Below are positions 17,475-26,611 of a stretch of DNA of 35,696 bases, in pieces. The translations under genes were made by a program, and so were the position numbers. Location: NCBI GenBank assembly GCA_029778105.1, contig JAKOQZ010000023.1, forward strand, positions 1-35,696, read 5' to 3'. Every line of letters begins with the position of its first letter. The stretch's first letter is position 1. Below the pieces are notes generated by a model that made no database searches, was not told the DNA's origin, and worked only from the letters and a program-made list of their open reading frames with translations. The DNA is from Pseudomonadota bacterium. Lineage in GTDB: Bacteria > Pseudomonadota > Alphaproteobacteria > Micropepsales > Micropepsaceae.

Positions 17475-20041
17475 CACGCGGCGTCCGTCGTGGCTGCGCG
17501 ATGGCGCGGGGCAGCGCCCGAGCGGCGGCGGCTGACCAGGCGGAACCAGCTTTCGGCATATTCGTTCGAAAGGCCGGCCAGGCGGTCCTGGATCATCTCC
17601 ACCAGCTCGCGCAGCGCAGGACGCGCGCCTTTCCCGTCGGTCGCCGTGAGGTCGCCGGCATCGAAGCTCTTGAGCCGGGAATGGATGGCTTCGATGATCT
17701 CGCGGTCGCGGCCCCGCGACTGGGCGGGCGTGGCGCGCGGCAGGGCGTTGGCGCGCGCCTTCAGCGTGGCGATCTGGTGCGCGATCGAGCGCGGGTTGCT
17801 TTCATCCAGCACCAGAAGATCGATCACCGGCCCGGCCTCGAACACGCCCATATAGCGCGAGCGATAAGTCATGAAGCTGTCGGCGATGTCGAGCGTGAGC
17901 GCGAGATTGTCGGCGTTATCGGGCGCGGCGGGGCCGTCGCCCGTGGCCAGCATCGCCTCGATCAGCCAGGTCGTGTTGACCGCGCGCTCCATGCGGCGGC
18001 CGATTTCAAGGAACAGCCAGTTGGGGCCGCGCGTCATGTTTTCGTTCGCCAGACCCGCGAAGGCCGCCATGGTGCGGATCAGTTCGTCCAGATCGCCCCG
18101 CGCCGAAGACATGATCGCGTCGATCTCGCCGTGGCGTTCGGGCAGGGCGAGCGCGTTGAGGGCGCGCCAGGCGTCGAGCGAAAGCCGGTCGCGCACGCGC
18201 CAGGCGGCCCGCATCGCGCTCTGCAGCATGGGGCGCAGACCGTGCGCGTTTTTCGGCTCGTAGATGAGCGAATGGAGTTCGGTGACGAGCTGGACGAATT
18301 CGCCGCCGGCGGCCATCTCGGCGGCCGATTTCGAGATCTGCTCCATCGGCACCAGCAGCCGGCCGGCCGCCTCTGCAGCGGTGGTGTTGCCGGCGAAGCC
18401 CGAGACTTCGCCGATGCGGGTCAGCAGGGCGCGCAGCGTGCGCACCATGTCTTCGGCGCGCTCGGCATAACGTCCGAGCCAAAACAGGTTGTCGGCCGCG
18501 CGGCTGGGGATGTCGTCGGCGATGCGGCGGATTTCGATCTTCTTCTCGCGGCTGGCGAGCAGGCTGAACGGGGCGACGTCGCTTTCGCTCATCACCCAGA
18601 CATCCTTGGAGATCGCACCGCTCTGCAGCGTGATGGCCTGCATCGAGGCGCCGGCTCCGGCGCGCTCGGCCACACGGGCGAGGCCGCCCGGCATCGCCTT
18701 GTAGCCGTCGGGCGTGAGCGCCACGAAGCAGCGCAGCGTCACGGCGCGCGCTTCCAGCCGCCCCGCTTCCTCCACCGGCGCCGACGACAGCCGGCCCGGC
18801 GCTTCGGCCCAGTAGCGCGCGCCCTGCAGGCGCAGCCGCTCGGACAGCGTCGCGCGATCGGCTGTCTGGCTGACCCCGCGCCCGGCCTGGAACAGCGGCG
18901 CGAAACGCCCGATCTGGGAAATCGACAGGCGCGAGCGGTCTTCGGCGACGCGGGCGCGCTGGCGTGGATCGCCGCACCACAAGGTCTCGACGCTGCGCAG
19001 TTTGAGGTCTTCGCCCAGCAGGCTGCGGCAGAGGCCGGGCAGGAAGGGCATCAGCGGGCGCGTTTCCGCGATGCCGCTGCCGAGCGAATTGGCGACAACC
19101 ACGTTGCCCGCGCGCACCGCTTCGGTGATGCCGGGAACGCCCAGTGCGGACTCGCTGCGCAGCTCCAGCGGGTCGCAGTAATCGGAATCCTGGCGGCGCA
19201 GGATGAGATCGACCTTACGCGGGCCGGCGAGCGTCTTCAGATAGACGTGGCGGTCGCGCACGGTGAGGTCTTCGCCCTCGACCAGCGTGAAGCCGAGATA
19301 GCGCGCCAGATAGGCGTGCTCGAAATAGGCCTCGTTCAGCGGGCCCGGCGTCAGCAATACGGCATGGGGCCGGGCGATGCCGGTCAGCTGGAACAGCTTG
19401 TCGCGGAAGCCGGCGAAAAACGTGGCGAGGCGTTCGACGCGGCAGTCGCGGAAAAGCTCCGGCAGCATCTGCGACACGATGATGCGGTTCTCCAGCGCGT
19501 AGCCCGCGCCGGCGGGCGCTTCGGTGCGGTCGGCGAGAACGGTCCAGCCGCCATCGGGCAGGCGCCCCAGATCGACCGCGTAGAAATGGAGATGCACGCC
19601 CCCCGGCGGCTTGGCGCCGTGGAAGGGGCGCAGGAAATGCGGGCTGGCGGCCACCAGCGCGGCGGGCAGCTCGCCCGAACGAAAGAGGCTTTGCGGCCCG
19701 TATACGTCGGCGAGGATGCGATCGAGCAGGCGCGCGCGCTGAACCAGCCCGGCTTCCAGCTCGCGCCATTCGGCGGCGGAAATCGCCAGCGGCGCGATGT
19801 CGAGATCCCAGGGGCGCTGGGGGGCTTCGGGGTCGCCATAGACGTTGTAGGTGACGCCGTTGTCGCGGACCATGCGCAGCGCGGTCGCTTCCAGGCGCTT
19901 GAGCTCGACGCTGCCCAGGCTGGAGAGCCCGTCGATCAACTGGCGCCAATGCGGGCGCATGCCGCCATCGACATCGACCAGCTCGTCGACGCTGCCGGGC
20001 AGGGGGGCGTAGCCTTCAAGCAGGGCGGAGGAAATACGCAT
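17474..20041 (-). CDS. Circularly permuted ATP-grasp / alpha-E domain fusion protein
   Basis: An 855-aa fusion. The N-terminal half (to about 480) is the circularly permuted ATP-grasp domain: RMVRDNGVTYNVYGDPEAP, RPWDLDIAPLAIS, DRILADVYGPQ, YALENRIIVSQMLPELF and VVANSLGSGIAETRPLMPFL. The C-terminal half (about 510-830) is the helical alpha-E (DUF403) domain, starting SRAADNLFWLGRYAERAEDM and including RGPNWLFLEIGRRMERA. The two domains are encoded by separate adjacent genes in many bacteria. ATP-grasp ligases form amide bonds, so a role in making or attaching a short peptide is likely, but no substrate is established for this family. The gene lies 14 bases downstream of the DUF2126 gene and overlaps the next transglutaminase gene by one base. 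Confidence 0.92.
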   Translation of the reverse strand: MRISSALLEGYAPLPGSVDELVDVDGGMRPHWRQLIDGLSSLGSVELKRLEATALRMVRDNGVTYNVYGDPEAPQRPWDLDIAPLAISAAEWRELEAGLVQRARLLDRILADVYGPQSLFRSGELPAALVAASPHFLRPFHGAKPPGGVHLHFYAVDLGRLPDGGWTVLADRTEAPAGAGYALENRIIVSQMLPELFRDCRVERLATFFAGFRDKLFQLTGIARPHAVLLTPGPLNEAYFEHAYLARYLGFTLVEGEDLTVRDRHVYLKTLAGPRKVDLILRRQDSDYCDPLELRSESALGVPGITEAVRAGNVVVANSLGSGIAETRPLMPFLPGLCRSLLGEDLKLRSVETLWCGDPRQRARVAEDRSRLSISQIGRFAPLFQAGRGVSQTADRATLSERLRLQGARYWAEAPGRLSSAPVEEAGRLEARAVTLRCFVALTPDGYKAMPGGLARVAERAGAGASMQAITLQSGAISKDVWVMSESDVAPFSLLASREKKIEIRRIADDIPSRAADNLFWLGRYAERAEDMVRTLRALLTRIGEVSGFAGNTTAAEAAGRLLVPMEQISKSAAEMAAGGEFVQLVTELHSLIYEPKNAHGLRPMLQSAMRAAWRVRDRLSLDAWRALNALALPERHGEIDAIMSSARGDLDELIRTMAAFAGLANENMTRGPNWLFLEIGRRMERAVNTTWLIEAMLATGDGPAAPDNADNLALTLDIADSFMTYRSRYMGVFEAGPVIDLLVLDESNPRSIAHQIATLKARANALPRATPAQSRGRDREIIEAIHSRLKSFDAGDLTATDGKGARPALRELVEMIQDRLAGLSNEYAESWFRLVSRRRSGAAPRHRAATTDAA

Positions 20042-20055
20042 TCAGAACCGCACCT

Positions 20056-23000
20056 TCACCGGCGCAGGTCGAGGGTCAAGGGGAAGTCGGCGTTGGGGCG
20101 GATTTCCGGAAGATCGATGCGTCCGGGGCTCACCCCGCGCGGCTCGAACCGGGCGAGGCGGCGGCCTTCGGCCTCGTAGGAATTGACCGGGAAGGTCTCG
20201 AAGTTCCGCCCGCCGGGGTGGGCGACATGATAGGTGCAGCCGCCCATCGAACGGCCCGACCAGGTATCGACGATCTCCACCAGCAACGGTCCGTGGGGCT
20301 GGATGGTGGGGTGCAGCGAATGCGGCGCCGACCAGGCGCGGAAGCGCACGCCCGCCACCATCTCGCCGCGCGTTGCGGTCTCGACCATCGGCGCGGCGCG
20401 GCCGTTCACCGTGACCGCATGGCGGCCGGGCGTCGCGCCGGTGAGGCGGAGCTGGAGGCGCTCGAGCGAGGAATCGACGAAGCGCACGGTGCCGCCGGCC
20501 GCGCCTTCCTCGCCCATCACGTGCCAGGGCTCCAGCGCCTGACGCAGCTCCAGCGTCACGTCGCCCTGCTGGACGCGGCCATAGACGGGGAAGCGGAATT
20601 CGACATGCGGCGCGAACCACTCGGCTTTCAGCGGATAGCCGTGCGCGTTCATGTCGGCGATCATGTCGTCGAGATCGGCGCGCACGAAGTGCGGCAGCAT
20701 GAAGCGATCGTGCAGCGACGTGCCCCAGCGCACCAGCCGGCCCTTATAGGGCGTCTTCCAGAAGCGGGCGATGAGGCTGCGCAGCAGCAGCGCCTGCGCC
20801 AGGCTCATGTCCGGGTGGGGCGGCATTTCAAAGCCGCGGAACTCGATGAGGCCGAGCCGTCCGGTGGGGCCGTCGGGCGAATAGAGCTTGTCGATGCAGA
20901 TCTCGGCGCGGTGCGTGTTGCCCGAGGAATCGATCAGCAGGTTGCGGAACAACCGGTCGACCAGCCAGGGCTGGGGCGCATCGCCTTCGCCGGGCGCGGG
21001 CACCTGCGCCAGCGCGATCTCAAGCTCGTAGAGCGAATCATGCCGCGCCTCGTCGACGCGCGGGGCCTGGCTGGTCGGGCCGATGAAAAGGCCCGAGAAG
21101 AGGTAGGACAGCGCCGGATGGTTCTGCCAGTAGCGGATCAGGCTGGCGAGCAGGTCGGGGCGGCGCAGAAACGGCGAATCCGCCGCGCGCCGTCCGCCCA
21201 GAACGATGTGATTGCCGCCGCCCGTGCCGGTGTGGCGGCCGTCGATCATGAACTTCTCGGCGCCCAGCCGCGTGAGGCGCGCTTCCTCGTAGATCGCGCG
21301 GGTGATCGCGACCTGCTCGTCCCAGCTCGTGGCGGGGTTGATGTTCACCTCGATCACGCCGGGGTCGGGGGTCACCTTGATGACATTGAGGCGCGCATCG
21401 CCCGGCGGCGTGTAGCCTTCCAGATGGATCGGCACGCCGGTCTCGGCGGCGGTGTCCTCCAGCACGGCGACAAGATCGAGATAGTCGTCGGCCGTTTCGA
21501 CCGGCGGCATGAAGACGCACAGCTTGCCGTCGCGCGGCTCGAACGCCATCGCCGTGCGCACGCCGTCGGCGGTGATGTCCTGCTCGGTGATCTGCTGGCG
21601 GTTGGCGTCGGCCGGCTGGGCCGGGCCCTGCAGGAAGGGCTGCTGGGCCGGCGTCGGATCGGGCAGGGGGCCGCGCGCGTCGAAGGGGTCCTGTTCGACG
21701 ACATAAGGGTAAGAGGCGGGCGGAATCCACGGCAGGCTGCCCAGCGGCAGGCGGAAGCCGGCGGGCGAATCGCCGGGCGCGAGGAAGAGCTTTTCCTTGC
21801 GCAGCTTCCATTTCTCCGAGCGCCACACCTTGCCGGCGGACCGCGCGTTCCAGCGCTGCACCGGCAGCACCATGCTGACGGGCGCATTGACGCCGCGGCC
21901 GTAGACGGATTTCAGCCGCGCGGCGTCTTCCTTGTTCTCGAGCTTGGAATCGGCCGGCGTCACGTTGACCGGCAGATCCTGTTCCTTCTTCTCGTAGAAG
22001 GCGGGGTCCTCATAGGCCGGCATCGCGTAGTCAGCATCGAGCCCGAGACGGGCGGCGACGCCCTGGGCGAAGCGCTCGGCGTCGGCCATGGTCGCCGGGC
22101 GCTCGGGGCGCTCGCGGGCGATCCGCTCGGCGTCGTCCCAGAGCGGCTTGCCGTCGCCGCGCCAGTAGAGCGCGAAGGCCCAGCGCGGCAGGCTTTCGCC
22201 CGGATACCATTTGCCCTGGCCGTAATGGAGCATGCCGCCCGGCGCGAAGCGGTCGCGCAGACGGCGGATCAGCTGATCGGCCAGCGCACGCTTGGTCGGG
22301 CCGACGGCGTCGGTCGTCCATTCCGCGCCGTCCATGTCGTCGATCGAGACGAAAGTGGGCTCGCCGCCCATGGTGAGGCGCACGTCGCCGGCTTTCAGTT
22401 CGGCGTCGACGGCGTGGCCGAGCGCATCGATCTCGGCCCACTGCGCCTCTGAATAGGGTTTGGAGACGCGCGGATCTTCGTGGATCCGCTCGATCGACAT
22501 CTCGAAATGGAAGTCGACGCTGGCCGGTTCGACGAGGCCGGTGATGGGCGCGGCGTGGATGGGATCGGCGGAGGCGGCCAGCGGAATGTGGCCCTCGCCC
22601 GTCAGCAGGCCGCTGGTCGGATCAAGGCCGATCCAGCCGGCGCCGGGAATATAGACTTCCGCCCAGGCATGCAGATCGGTGAAGTCGACCTCGGTGCCGG
22701 ACGGGCCGTCGAGCGACTTCACGTCGGCCTTGAGCTGAATCAGATAGCCGCTGACGAAGCGCGCCGCGAAACCGAGATGGCGCAGGATCTGGACCAGCAG
22801 CCAGCCGGTGTCGCGGCACGAGCCCGATTTCAGGTCCAGCGTTGTGTCGCAGGGCTGGATGCCCGGCTCCATGCGGATGAGATAGCCGATCTCGCTCTGC
22901 AGCCGTGCATTGAGGCTGACGATGAAATCGACGGTGTTCACCTTTTCGCGCGGAACGGTGTCGAGCCAGGCCATCAGCGCCGGGCCGCTTTCGTGGATGC

Positions 23001-23355
23001 GGCGATAGGGCCTCAGCTCTTCTTCCAGCGCGCCGTCATAGGCGAAGGGCCAGGTCTCGACCTCGGGCTCGACGAAGAAGTCGAACGGGTTGATGACGTC
23101 CATCTCGGCGATGAGGCGCACCTCGACCGAGAATTCCTCCGTCGGCTCGGGCACCACGACACGGGCGAGCCAGTTGGCCTGCGGGTCCTGCTGCCAGTTG
23201 AGGAAGTGGGCCTTGGGGTGAACGACAAGTTGGTAGGCGCTGACCGGGGTTCGTGCATGCGGCGCGGGGCGCAGGCGAATCGTCTGCGGCCCCAGCATGA
23301 CGGGGCGGTCGTAGCGGTAGCGGGTGAAATGACGGAGCGCGACGCGAATGGTCAT
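20056..23355 (-). CDS. Transglutaminase / DUF2126 fusion protein
   Basis: A 1099-aa protein, first gene of the operon. Residues 1-280 are a transglutaminase-like module: N-terminal domain (IRVALRHFTRYRYDRPV), then Cys180 in GSCRDTGW, His229 in DLHAWAEVY and Asp245 in WIGLDPTSG. The remaining 800 residues are DUF2126, recognised by LTMGGEPTFVSIDDMDGAEW, LHYGQGKWYPGESLPRWA, HTGTGGGNHIVLGG and LFRNLLIDSSGNTHRAEICI. The HTGTGGGNH segment and the pattern LIEFRGFEMPPHPDMSLAQ are reminiscent of glutamine-synthetase/amidoligase-like active sites. The family is poorly characterised; amide-bond formation coupled to the ATP-grasp partner is the best inference. Length agrees with the family norm of about 1100 aa. 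Confidence 0.92.
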   Translation of the reverse strand: MTIRVALRHFTRYRYDRPVMLGPQTIRLRPAPHARTPVSAYQLVVHPKAHFLNWQQDPQANWLARVVVPEPTEEFSVEVRLIAEMDVINPFDFFVEPEVETWPFAYDGALEEELRPYRRIHESGPALMAWLDTVPREKVNTVDFIVSLNARLQSEIGYLIRMEPGIQPCDTTLDLKSGSCRDTGWLLVQILRHLGFAARFVSGYLIQLKADVKSLDGPSGTEVDFTDLHAWAEVYIPGAGWIGLDPTSGLLTGEGHIPLAASADPIHAAPITGLVEPASVDFHFEMSIERIHEDPRVSKPYSEAQWAEIDALGHAVDAELKAGDVRLTMGGEPTFVSIDDMDGAEWTTDAVGPTKRALADQLIRRLRDRFAPGGMLHYGQGKWYPGESLPRWAFALYWRGDGKPLWDDAERIARERPERPATMADAERFAQGVAARLGLDADYAMPAYEDPAFYEKKEQDLPVNVTPADSKLENKEDAARLKSVYGRGVNAPVSMVLPVQRWNARSAGKVWRSEKWKLRKEKLFLAPGDSPAGFRLPLGSLPWIPPASYPYVVEQDPFDARGPLPDPTPAQQPFLQGPAQPADANRQQITEQDITADGVRTAMAFEPRDGKLCVFMPPVETADDYLDLVAVLEDTAAETGVPIHLEGYTPPGDARLNVIKVTPDPGVIEVNINPATSWDEQVAITRAIYEEARLTRLGAEKFMIDGRHTGTGGGNHIVLGGRRAADSPFLRRPDLLASLIRYWQNHPALSYLFSGLFIGPTSQAPRVDEARHDSLYELEIALAQVPAPGEGDAPQPWLVDRLFRNLLIDSSGNTHRAEICIDKLYSPDGPTGRLGLIEFRGFEMPPHPDMSLAQALLLRSLIARFWKTPYKGRLVRWGTSLHDRFMLPHFVRADLDDMIADMNAHGYPLKAEWFAPHVEFRFPVYGRVQQGDVTLELRQALEPWHVMGEEGAAGGTVRFVDSSLERLQLRLTGATPGRHAVTVNGRAAPMVETATRGEMVAGVRFRAWSAPHSLHPTIQPHGPLLVEIVDTWSGRSMGGCTYHVAHPGGRNFETFPVNSYEAEGRRLARFEPRGVSPGRIDLPEIRPNADFPLTLDLRR

Positions 23356-23696
23356 GGGCGAAAAAGCGTCAATCCTGGCCTTAAGCGCGTGTTGCGGCGC
23401 AGCATCCCATTAAGGCGGCTTAGAGCGGGAAGAACAAGCCGAAAGCCGGGGGTGTCGACGATCTCCGAAACGGCCAAAATGGGCGGCGGCGTGTCCAGAA
23501 CACGCAAAAATGCGCCAAAACCGGCAGGTGCGGCGTCGGCATGCCTTGACTGCGACGCCCATTTTCCATGGGAATACCCCCGAGCCGCCGCAATCTCGCC
23601 AGAAGCGGGGGGCATTGTCTGAGGCCTGGACGGAACGCGGAAAGCCAACCTGACCCCGCGTGCCGGCTGAAGAATTCAAAGGGAGTCACCATCGTC
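23356..23696. other. Divergent intergenic region before the small exported protein
   Basis: 341 bases between the minus-strand DUF2126 gene and the plus-strand gene at 23697. A near-palindrome, TTTTCCATGGGAA, lies near 23563-23575, with TTGACT about 18 bases to its left. It could be an operator or part of a promoter, but no complete promoter can be assigned. The open frames here have no family resemblance and look like noise. Confidence 0.4.
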
Positions 23697-24017
23697 ATGT
23701 CGCGCATTTTCGCCTCGATCGCCCTGGCCGCCGTCGCCTTCGCCGTTCCCGCTTTTGCGGCCGACGCGAAGACCGAAATGGCGACCGTCCCGACCAATAC
23801 GCAGTCGCTGTTCAAGCCGGACGCCGCCAAGTCGGCGCTGACCATTCCGACCGAACAGAAGACCGTGACCTATTCGGGCGGCGATCTCTTCTCGACCTCG
23901 ATCACCAAGGCCGCCGGTTCCAGCGAGAAGCTTGAGCTGAACTTCAAGGCCCCGGACGCGAACTCGTCGTTCGCCGCCGGCGAAGCCGCCAAGTCGGTTC
24001 TGATCAAGGCGAAGTAA
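23697..24017 (+). CDS. Small exported protein of unknown function
   Basis: A 106-aa protein with a clear Sec signal peptide (MSRIFASIALAAVAFAVPAF, then AADAK; cleavage after AFA). The mature part of about 85 residues is hydrophilic and low in aromatic residues, without cysteines or a recognised domain (FKPDAAKSALTIPTEQKTVT, SSEKLELNFKAPDANSSFAA). GGGAG at 23681-23685 is 11 bases upstream of the ATG. A strong terminator follows 30 bases after the stop, so this is a single-gene transcript. I do not recognise the family; the location is probably periplasmic. Confidence 0.75.
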   Translation: MSRIFASIALAAVAFAVPAFAADAKTEMATVPTNTQSLFKPDAAKSALTIPTEQKTVTYSGGDLFSTSITKAAGSSEKLELNFKAPDANSSFAAGEAAKSVLIKAK

Positions 24018-24046
24018 GCCGCACAGGCTTTACTGTCCGACGCCGA

Positions 24047-24087
24047 AACGGCGCGTCCCGGAAGCGGGATGCGCCGTTCGCGTTTTC
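24047..24087 (+). terminator. Rho-independent terminator
   Basis: AACGGCGC (24047-24054) pairs with GCGCCGTT (24071-24078), and the inner TCCCG pairs with CGGGA across a GAAG loop, with one G/T position between the two stems. TTTT follows at 24083-24086. It closes the small exported-protein gene. Confidence 0.8.
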
Positions 24088-24160
24088 GGGCCGCCTCCGG
24101 CGACGGCGTCGATGTCCGAAAACGGCGAGTCCCGGCCGTCCCGTCTGCTAGAACGGCGGT

Positions 24161-25561
24161 ATGGAGCTGGACCGGACCCTTTGCTACCGCGCGCTGAAAA
24201 GCCGGGATGCCCGTTTCGACGGCAGGTTCTTCACCTGCGTGTCCTCGACGGGGATCTATTGCCGCCCGGTCTGCCCGGCGCGCCTGCCGCTGCTGGCGAA
24301 CTGCCGTTTCGTGGCCAGCGCGGCGGCGGCGCAGGAGCTGGGCTTTCGCCCCTGCCTCAGATGCCGGCCGGAATGCGCGCCCGGCGCGCCCGCCTGGCGC
24401 GGCACCGGCGCGGTCGCCGGACGGGCGCTGAAACTGATCGCCGACGGGGCACTCGACGATTCCGGCGTGGATGCGCTGGCGGCGCGCACCGGCCTGGGAG
24501 CCCGGCATTTGCGGCGTTTGGTGCGCAGCCATGCAGGGGCGTCGCCGGTCGCGCTGGCGCGAACGCGGCGCATCCTGTTCGCCAAGCGGCTGATCGCCGA
24601 GACCGATCTCAAGTTCACCGATATCGCCTTCGCCTCGGGGTTCCGCTCGCTGCGCCGGTTCAACGCGGAGATGGCGGCGGCGCTGGGCCGTCCGCCCCGC
24701 GCCCTGCGCAAGGAAGGGTCGCGGCCGGACAGCGATCTGCTGACGCTGCCGCTGACCTATCGGCCGCCTTACGATTGGGATGGCGTTCTGAGGTTTCTGC
24801 GCGCGCGCGCCGTGCCGGGGATCGAGCGTGTTACCGACGCGGCCTACGAGCGGCGTTTCAAATTGGGGCCGGCGCGGGGGCGCTTTACCGTCACGCATGA
24901 GCCGGCGCGGCGGGCGCTGATCGCGCGGATCGAGATCGACAGGATCGACTGGCTCGACCGTCTGGTGACGCGGCTGCGGGCGATGTTCGATCTCGACGCC
25001 GATCCTCAGGCGATCGCGGACGCCTTCGCGAGCGATCCGTTGATCGCGCCGCGTCTGAAAGTCGCGCCCGGTCTGCGGCTGGTGCAGAGTTTCGATCCGT
25101 TCGAAGCGGGGCTGCGTGCAATTGTCGGGCAGCAGATCAGCGTGAAGGGTGCAGCGACGCTGCTGGGGCGGATCGTCGCCCGCTGCGGCGGCGATATGCC
25201 GGACGCCGCAGCGCTGGAGGCGGCCGACCTGTCGGGCTGCGGCCTCACGGGCGCCCGGCTTGCGACCATCGCGGCATTCGCCGGATTTGCCCGCGCGCCG
25301 GGGGCGATGGACGCCTTGCGGTTCGATTTGGATCAAGCCGAAGCGACGCTGCAGGCGTTGCCCGGTTTCGGGCCGTGGACCGCCCAGTATCTGTGCCTGC
25401 GCGGCTTCGCCCATACCGATGCGTTCCCGTCCGGCGATCTGGTGCTGCGGCAGGCGTCCGGGCTGGACGCCCGCACCCTGTTGAGCCGGGCGGAGGCATG
25501 GCGGCCCTGGCGGGCCTACGCGGCGCAGGCGCTCTGGCGCGTGCCGTCGCTGAATTCATGA
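24161..25561 (+). CDS. alkA: Ada-type zinc/AraC N-terminus fused to AlkA 3-methyladenine DNA glycosylase
   Basis: A 466-aa protein. Residues 1-75 are the Ada zinc-binding domain (Cys34 and Cys38 in GIYCRPVCPA, Cys65 and Cys68 in RPCLRCRP), which in Ada takes methyl groups from phosphotriesters. Residues about 85-185 are an AraC-type HTH (IAFASGFRSLRRFNAEM). AlkA_N (LPLTYRPPYDWDGVLRFLRA) and a helix-hairpin-helix GPD glycosylase domain follow: FEAGLRAIVGQQISVKGA, LPGFGPWTAQYL and the catalytic Asp426 in SGDLVL. The C-terminal methyltransferase of Ada is absent, but the next gene supplies it (Ogt). The layout fits an alkylation-induced regulator plus base-excision enzyme, as in many Actinobacteria and alphaproteobacteria. 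The N-terminal ATG at 24161 has a weak ribosome-binding site. Confidence 0.9.
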   Translation: MELDRTLCYRALKSRDARFDGRFFTCVSSTGIYCRPVCPARLPLLANCRFVASAAAAQELGFRPCLRCRPECAPGAPAWRGTGAVAGRALKLIADGALDDSGVDALAARTGLGARHLRRLVRSHAGASPVALARTRRILFAKRLIAETDLKFTDIAFASGFRSLRRFNAEMAAALGRPPRALRKEGSRPDSDLLTLPLTYRPPYDWDGVLRFLRARAVPGIERVTDAAYERRFKLGPARGRFTVTHEPARRALIARIEIDRIDWLDRLVTRLRAMFDLDADPQAIADAFASDPLIAPRLKVAPGLRLVQSFDPFEAGLRAIVGQQISVKGAATLLGRIVARCGGDMPDAAALEAADLSGCGLTGARLATIAAFAGFARAPGAMDALRFDLDQAEATLQALPGFGPWTAQYLCLRGFAHTDAFPSGDLVLRQASGLDARTLLSRAEAWRPWRAYAAQALWRVPSLNS

Positions 25562-25573
25562 AGGACACGTTCC

Positions 25574-26092
25574 ATGACCGGCACCCCCTCATTCACCCGT
25601 TCCACCTATCCGTCGCCTGTCGGCCAGCTTTTGCTGGTCCTTGATGGGCCGGCGCTGGTCGCGCTCGACTTTGAGGGCTTCGAGGCGCGGATGATGCGGC
25701 TGCTCAAGCGCCGCTTTCCCAGGGCCGCGCTGACGCCGGGGAGCGTTCCGAAAGCCGTGGCGGAGGCGCTGGCTGCGTATTTCCGCGGCGATCATGCGGC
25801 GGTGGACGGGCTTGAGGTCCGCATGGGCGGCACGCCCTTCCAACAGCGCGTCTGGGCGGCCCTGCGCGAAATCCCGGCCGGACAAACGCGCGGCTATGGC
25901 GATCTGGCGGCCGCGCTGGGCCGGCCCTCGGCCAGCCGGGCGGTGGGGCTTGCGAACGGATCGAACCCGGTGGCGATCGTGGTTCCCTGTCACCGGGTGA
26001 TCGGCGCGAACGGCGCTTTGACGGGATATGCGGGGGGATTGCCGCGAAAATCCTTCCTGCTGCGCCATGAAGGCGCGGATTTCCGGGCCTAG
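25574..26092 (+). CDS. ogt: Methylated-DNA-protein-cysteine methyltransferase
   Basis: A 172-aa protein that repairs O6-alkylguanine by moving the alkyl group irreversibly to its own cysteine. It has the small N-terminal RNase-H-like domain (YPSPVGQLLLVLDG) and the DNA-binding domain with TPFQQRVWAALREIPAGQT, YGDLAAALGRPSASRAVG, the acceptor Cys139 in VVPCHRVI and the closing GYAGGLPRKSFLLRHEG. The start has AAGGA 8 bases upstream and lies 12 bases after the AlkA stop, so the two form a DNA-alkylation-repair operon. Its last 4 bases overlap the stop end of the convergent small gene. ogt or ada-C type cannot be separated further. Confidence 0.93.
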   Translation: MTGTPSFTRSTYPSPVGQLLLVLDGPALVALDFEGFEARMMRLLKRRFPRAALTPGSVPKAVAEALAAYFRGDHAAVDGLEVRMGGTPFQQRVWAALREIPAGQTRGYGDLAAALGRPSASRAVGLANGSNPVAIVVPCHRVIGANGALTGYAGGLPRKSFLLRHEGADFRA

Positions 26093-26304
26093 CGCGGCGT
26101 CGACTTCAGCCCGGCCACGTCGGTCTCGCTGATTTCCCCGGCCAGAACGCTGTCGGCATAGCGCTCCATGCGGTCGGCGAGATCGCTGGCGGCGGCCGGA
26201 TCGGCTGCCGTGCCGTCGCGCACGGCGGCACGCAGATCCTCGACGGCGCGCTGGATACGCAGCGCAATGCTGTCGAAAAGGCCAGACGTAACGTGCGCGT
26301 TCAT
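26089..26304 (-). CDS. Small helical protein of unknown function
   Basis: A 71-aa acidic, all-helix-like protein (IALRIQRAVEDLRAAVRDG, ASDLADRMERYADSVLAGE) without a signal peptide or recognised domain. The preferred start is the ATG at 26304. The frame is open to 26631, but that extension is rich in Arg/Pro and unlike a coding sequence. No good ribosome-binding site is seen. The stop overlaps the ogt stop region by 4 bases (convergent). It could be a small regulatory or structural protein; confidence that it is real is moderate. Confidence 0.5.
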   Translation of the reverse strand: MNAHVTSGLFDSIALRIQRAVEDLRAAVRDGTAADPAAASDLADRMERYADSVLAGEISETDVAGLKSTPR

Positions 26305-26611
26305 TGAAGCTGAGCTCAGGGTTGGTTCCACAAGACGAAGACGGCGGCGCATCCGCTTGGGGTCGGATGCGCCGCCGTCATAAAGGCGAAGGGAGGACTC
26401 GCCTCGGTCGGGCCACGCGACTGAGCCGCGCGACCATGCGTGTCTTATGGGGACCCGCCGGCGATTTCCGGAGTAGGTAACCGCGTGTAACGGGTGATCC
26501 GCGACGTTGCGGAACCTTGACGCAGGCCAGACGATCATCCCTAAGTTGTTGTCAGATAACCGGTTCCCGGGTGGGTCCGGATCAATCGACGGTCTTGGGG
26601 ACGGACGATTG
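26305..26611. other. Divergent intergenic region with a long perfect hairpin
   Basis: 307 bases between the small minus-strand gene and the FlgO/TPR gene. A 16-bp perfect stem occurs: 26340-26355 with 26364-26379 (GACGGCGGCGCATCCG / CGGATGCGCCGCCGTC), loop CTTGGGGT. No T-run follows on either strand. GGAAC at 26511-26515 is followed after 16 bases by CGAT, an imperfect EcfG-type promoter on the plus strand. Confidence 0.55.

Noticed and set aside
17501-20179. 892-codon plus-strand frame opposite the ATP-grasp gene
   Set aside because: Low-complexity Arg/Gln/Gly shadow without family resemblance; the minus-strand gene has clear domains.
20218-22452. 744-codon plus-strand frame opposite DUF2126
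   Set aside because: Same kind of shadow; no start signal and no recognisable domain.
24112-24900. 262-codon plus-strand frame inside the AlkA fusion gene
   Set aside because: Out-of-frame shadow of the gene with intact zinc and glycosylase motifs.
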